Part shown: positions 60,894 through 64,000 of the stretch, in pieces
How positions within the stretch are numbered: position 1 is the stretch's first letter
Layout: each line of letters starts with the position of its first letter
From: Brienomyrus brachyistius
Taxonomy: Eukaryota; Chordata; Actinopteri; Osteoglossiformes; Mormyridae
Length of the DNA stretch: 64,000 bases
Assembly: GCF_023856365.1 (NCBI RefSeq)
Contig: NC_064542.1
Location: forward strand, 23,840,127-23,904,126
Reading direction: 5' to 3'
The notes under the pieces: generated by a model
What the model saw: the letters and a program-made list of their open reading frames with translations, nothing else
The model's database searches: none
Told to the model about the DNA's origin: nothing
Program-made: the position numbers and the translations under genes

Positions 60894-61934
60894 GTGTATG
60901 TGTATGTACCAATTCATCTGAGGAATCATGTGAACTTGATGTGCAGATGAATCTCTAGAGTCAATAAAAATTTCCACAAAATAAACAGGTAAATCAATTC
61001 TCAAAACAGAGGAATATGCTGCTTCAGAGACTGCTACAGAAATAATAACGCACATGCTTTACTCCAGCAACAGTGTCATGAATATTTAGTTTTATGAATT
61101 GCTGATCCATCTACCAGAACGTCTAGATAGTTCATTTTGCGGGCAGCATTTGAAGGAGTTACAAGGAAAAATTGGGGTTGCCATTTTGTCAAGCACAAAA
61201 AAGAAACACCTCTGATTAAGCCAGGTGGGTTTGTGGGGAAAATCTCATTTCACTCATCAATCATATCTTACACAAGTACTTACTCAGCACAGTGTTGCAC
61301 TGAGCTGGGAGACTAGCTGTTTAGTTTGCAGATAGCTAATGACTTTCAACATGGACCTGGTATGGATTTCACAGTGTGGCCCTCTGGTACCTGTCATATT
61401 TTCCGTGTGTTGCGGGACTACCTGTGGCTCCTGATGGGCCCCTAAGTTACACGACATGGCAGGCGGCAGAGCAGCTGGAGTGGCAGATAGCGAGCGGCGG
61501 GTGGGCAGAGCGGAGACGCGCACTGGCAGCGTGCCTCACGGCTTCTGCAGGGGCCTAAAACAAAAGGAAATCGTTTTCCCTCCACTTTCGTGCCTCAGTC
61601 GCTCAAGTCAGCATGTTAATCAAAGCAATAAGGTGACTCCTTCTAAGATGAGCACTATACGGTACTTTTATTTGTCCTTGAATATGGACTAAAGTGACTT
61701 TTCCTTGTAGCCTCCCATAAAATAATCGCTTTCATGCATAGAGTCGCATTTGTAGGGAACATAAAACGCAGATTGTTTAATGCAAAATTATCTCCCTATA
61801 GTAAACACATGTTTACTCAGTCTGTTAGACTTATCTCAATGGGTTTCTCCTATTAATGAATATTTGAAAATTGAAAATAAGCATCACACTATATTTCAAA
61901 ACATAAAAAGTTTACAGTCGAGAGGAGGTCATTT
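60892..61934. other. Intergenic DNA with a short CpG-rich patch
   Basis: At 61455-61555 the sequence becomes CpG-rich (GATAGCGAGCGGCGGGTGGG, GCGGAGACGCGCACTGGCAG), with an unremarkable frame. Otherwise nothing is recognised. Confidence 0.4.
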
Positions 61935-62215
61935 GGCCCATCGAATGTCCTGCCCCGATCGTTCGCTCCTCCCGTGTGCCACGAACCCTCATCTACCCCG
62001 TGTGACTTCAGCTTGTTTACCAGCTGTTTCTTGTTTCTGTCATTAGTCTTATGCATTTGTCTGCGTTAGGTAGGTTTTCCCCAGTCTGGTCATTAACATT
62101 CGTGGTCTGATGTTTCCTGGTCTGCGTTGTTTTCCCCATTAAAGTCCTCATTCATCTGCCTTCCCAGCTTATGTGCTGTTTCCCTGCTCTGTGTTTGAGC
62201 AAAGATGTGACATCA
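61935..62215 (+). repeat. LTR-like or retroelement 3' sequence
   Basis: TTGTTTCTGTCATTAGTCTT..TGGTCTGCGTTGTTTTCCCC..ATTAAAGTCCTCATTCATCT..GCCTTCCCAGC, ending GATGTGACA, resembles 3' LTR sequence of fish retroelements. The 5' end and flanking duplications are not evident. Confidence 0.4.
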
Positions 62216-63760
62216 AACTTGTTTGGGAAGAATTCAACTAATAGCTTGAAGTTGTTAAAATCTACAACACCTCTTATAGGGATACAAATCAAACACTTTT
62301 ATTATCTTAATTTCAGTTTAATCAACATCAGCACTGAGATTACTCTTCATACATTCTATGGTCAACCCTTTGAGCATCACTTGCATTTGAGCTAATACGT
62401 TTGTGTGACCCTTTGTTAACTCAAAATTATTGCCAATGTTGGAATTCTGTGCAACACCATCCTCTAATCCTCCCAAAAGCATTTGACCTTATTATGGTTT
62501 AGCACAAATGATCTGTGGATGGATGGATGGAAACCAAACGATAATATAAGCTTAATATTGCAGGTTAGCTGGTTTTTCTCACAAGATACAATAAAATTAC
62601 AATGAAATTCTCACATAATACAGTGAAGTGAGAGATAGCTGTAACCTTATTTAATATGACTCCTTTTTTTTATTAATAAACAAAACACAAAACAAAAGCA
62701 CAACACATTAGTTAGGCCAATTGTGGACAACTTATTAAGATGGCAGACTGAACATACAAATACATAATGAATGAATGTGAGGCATCCAAAATCCTAAGCT
62801 GAAGATATTAATAAACATTTGCTCCTGTTGACCAATCAAGAGAATACAGCCCCTTTTGTGGTAGCAAAGCACACAGTTCATTGACCAGTTCAGATAATAA
62901 TTACCGTCAATAAGAGGTCAGGGATTGGTCCACTTAACACCTGAATCCTCAATAGGGTGATTTATTGACCTAGTGGTCAAAGTGAGAATGAATCCAAGGT
63001 GAATTGGATGCATCTCCCCCTTTACCAGACCAGTGATTATGCAAATTCACAGCTTAATGTTGTGCAAGGGTAGCCACAGACAAAAAGATCAAAATTAGTA
63101 GCAATTCAGAAAGGATCAGAAAGGAAAGTTACCGTTTAAAAGAAGTTTGTTGGGAGAACATGGAGAAGAAGAAATAAGCGCAAATGCGCGGCTTGGCTCC
63201 TGATAGGACCATGGACATTTAAGGCCTACAGCTTATATACCGAGTTATATATGTGATAGTTTAGAGTTAAATTTCTTCAATGTCAATTACAAATTCAAAG
63301 TACTTCCACCGTTCATTCCAGGTGCACCTTCACAGCAACTGTCAGTGTCACCATACATCAACAAGAAAGCAAGGCTGTGGGTTCAATATAAACCACGCAG
63401 ATGCACCAGAAAGAGCTCAGGGGGATGTAAGGGAGACCCCTGCAACGTAAACTCTAGGAGGTATATTACATTTTTAAATAACACCAGGAAGCTGTAGACT
63501 TGAGGAGGGCGTCTACATAGGGGGCTGTAACACTGATTGGTGTCGCCTTTTCAGGATTCATTTATAATCAATGAACCTTAAGGAATCAAAAGGAGAAAAA
63601 TATTTAACAATAACGCTACAGAACACTAGTTGCCACAACAATGTCTATTATTGGGAGACAATGCAGGGTGTGCAAAGTGACTAAAACTCCTCCAAATGAC
63701 ACTGAAAATGTGTGGAAGGATTCCCCGGGGGTTGAATACCCTGGTAGATTCAGGGGGTCA
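62216..63760. other. Intergenic DNA, no gene recognised
   Basis: A short (GGAT)n tract at 62516-62531 may mark an eroded LINE tail. The rest is unique AT-rich sequence. Confidence 0.4.
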
Positions 63761-63761
63761 T

Positions 63762-63930
63762 GTACTTTATAGGGGGTCATGTACTTCACAGGGGCCCATG
63801 CACTTCACAGGGGTCCAGGCACTTCATAGGGGCCCAGGCACTGCACAGGGGCCCATGCACTTCACAGGGGCCCATGCACTTCACAGGGGCCCATGCACTT
63901 CACAGGGGCCCATGCACTTCACAGGGCCCT
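63762..63930. repeat. 19-bp minisatellite, about nine copies
   Basis: The unit is GCCCATGCACTTCACAGGG with TCATGTA, TCCAGG and CTGCAC variants in the first copies. The copies become identical toward the right end. Confidence 0.93.
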
Positions 63931-64000
63931 GACCATAAGCTTTCAATGTTCAGATTTGAGCTATGGACTGCAATGATTCTTCTCTGTAGTAGAGCCCTTT

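Overview
The window looks like nuclear DNA of a ray-finned, probably teleost, fish. It holds one vertebrate gene with GT-AG introns and a poly(A) signal. Around the gene are fish-type repeats: a Rex3/RTE-like LINE, L2/CR1-like LINE pieces, Tc1-like transposons, hAT-type MITEs, tRNA-headed SINEs, and long CA/TG, TA, CT and poly-C/poly-G runs. Nothing looks bacterial, viral or plasmid-like. The species cannot be named from the sequence alone.

1-9.2 kb: the 3' part of cchcr1 (coiled-coil alpha-helical rod protein 1) on the + strand. Fourteen exons chain without a frame break into 575 codons plus a stop, and a poly(A) signal follows about 95 bases later. The 5' exons lie outside the window. Its introns carry a fold-back element, a decayed Rex3-like LINE, an L2-type tail, a TG microsatellite and SINEs.

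9.2-64 kb: about 55 kb with no convincing multi-exon gene. The only gene-like signal is an unidentified terminal-exon candidate at 37,257-37,460, with an acceptor site, 67 sense codons, a stop and a poly(A) signal. The rest is relics of mobile elements, simple repeats, single-copy DNA and at least nine minisatellites. The minisatellite periods are about 78, 25, 23, 31/62, 38, 23, 40, 32 and 19 bp. Several single-copy AT-rich blocks rich in TAAT-type motifs could be conserved non-coding elements, but only a cross-species alignment can show that.

No new multi-gene system was found. The most unusual structures are these: a roughly 2 kb 32-bp minisatellite whose + strand is nearly stop-free and which contains a duplicated nine-unit (288 bp) block; a 78-bp minisatellite open on both strands with a zinc-finger-like HTG motif on the minus strand; four fold-back elements, one with a tandem array in its loop; tiny hAT-type MITEs with intact 8-bp duplications; a Tc1 relic split by a SINE; and the orphan exon at 37.3 kb.
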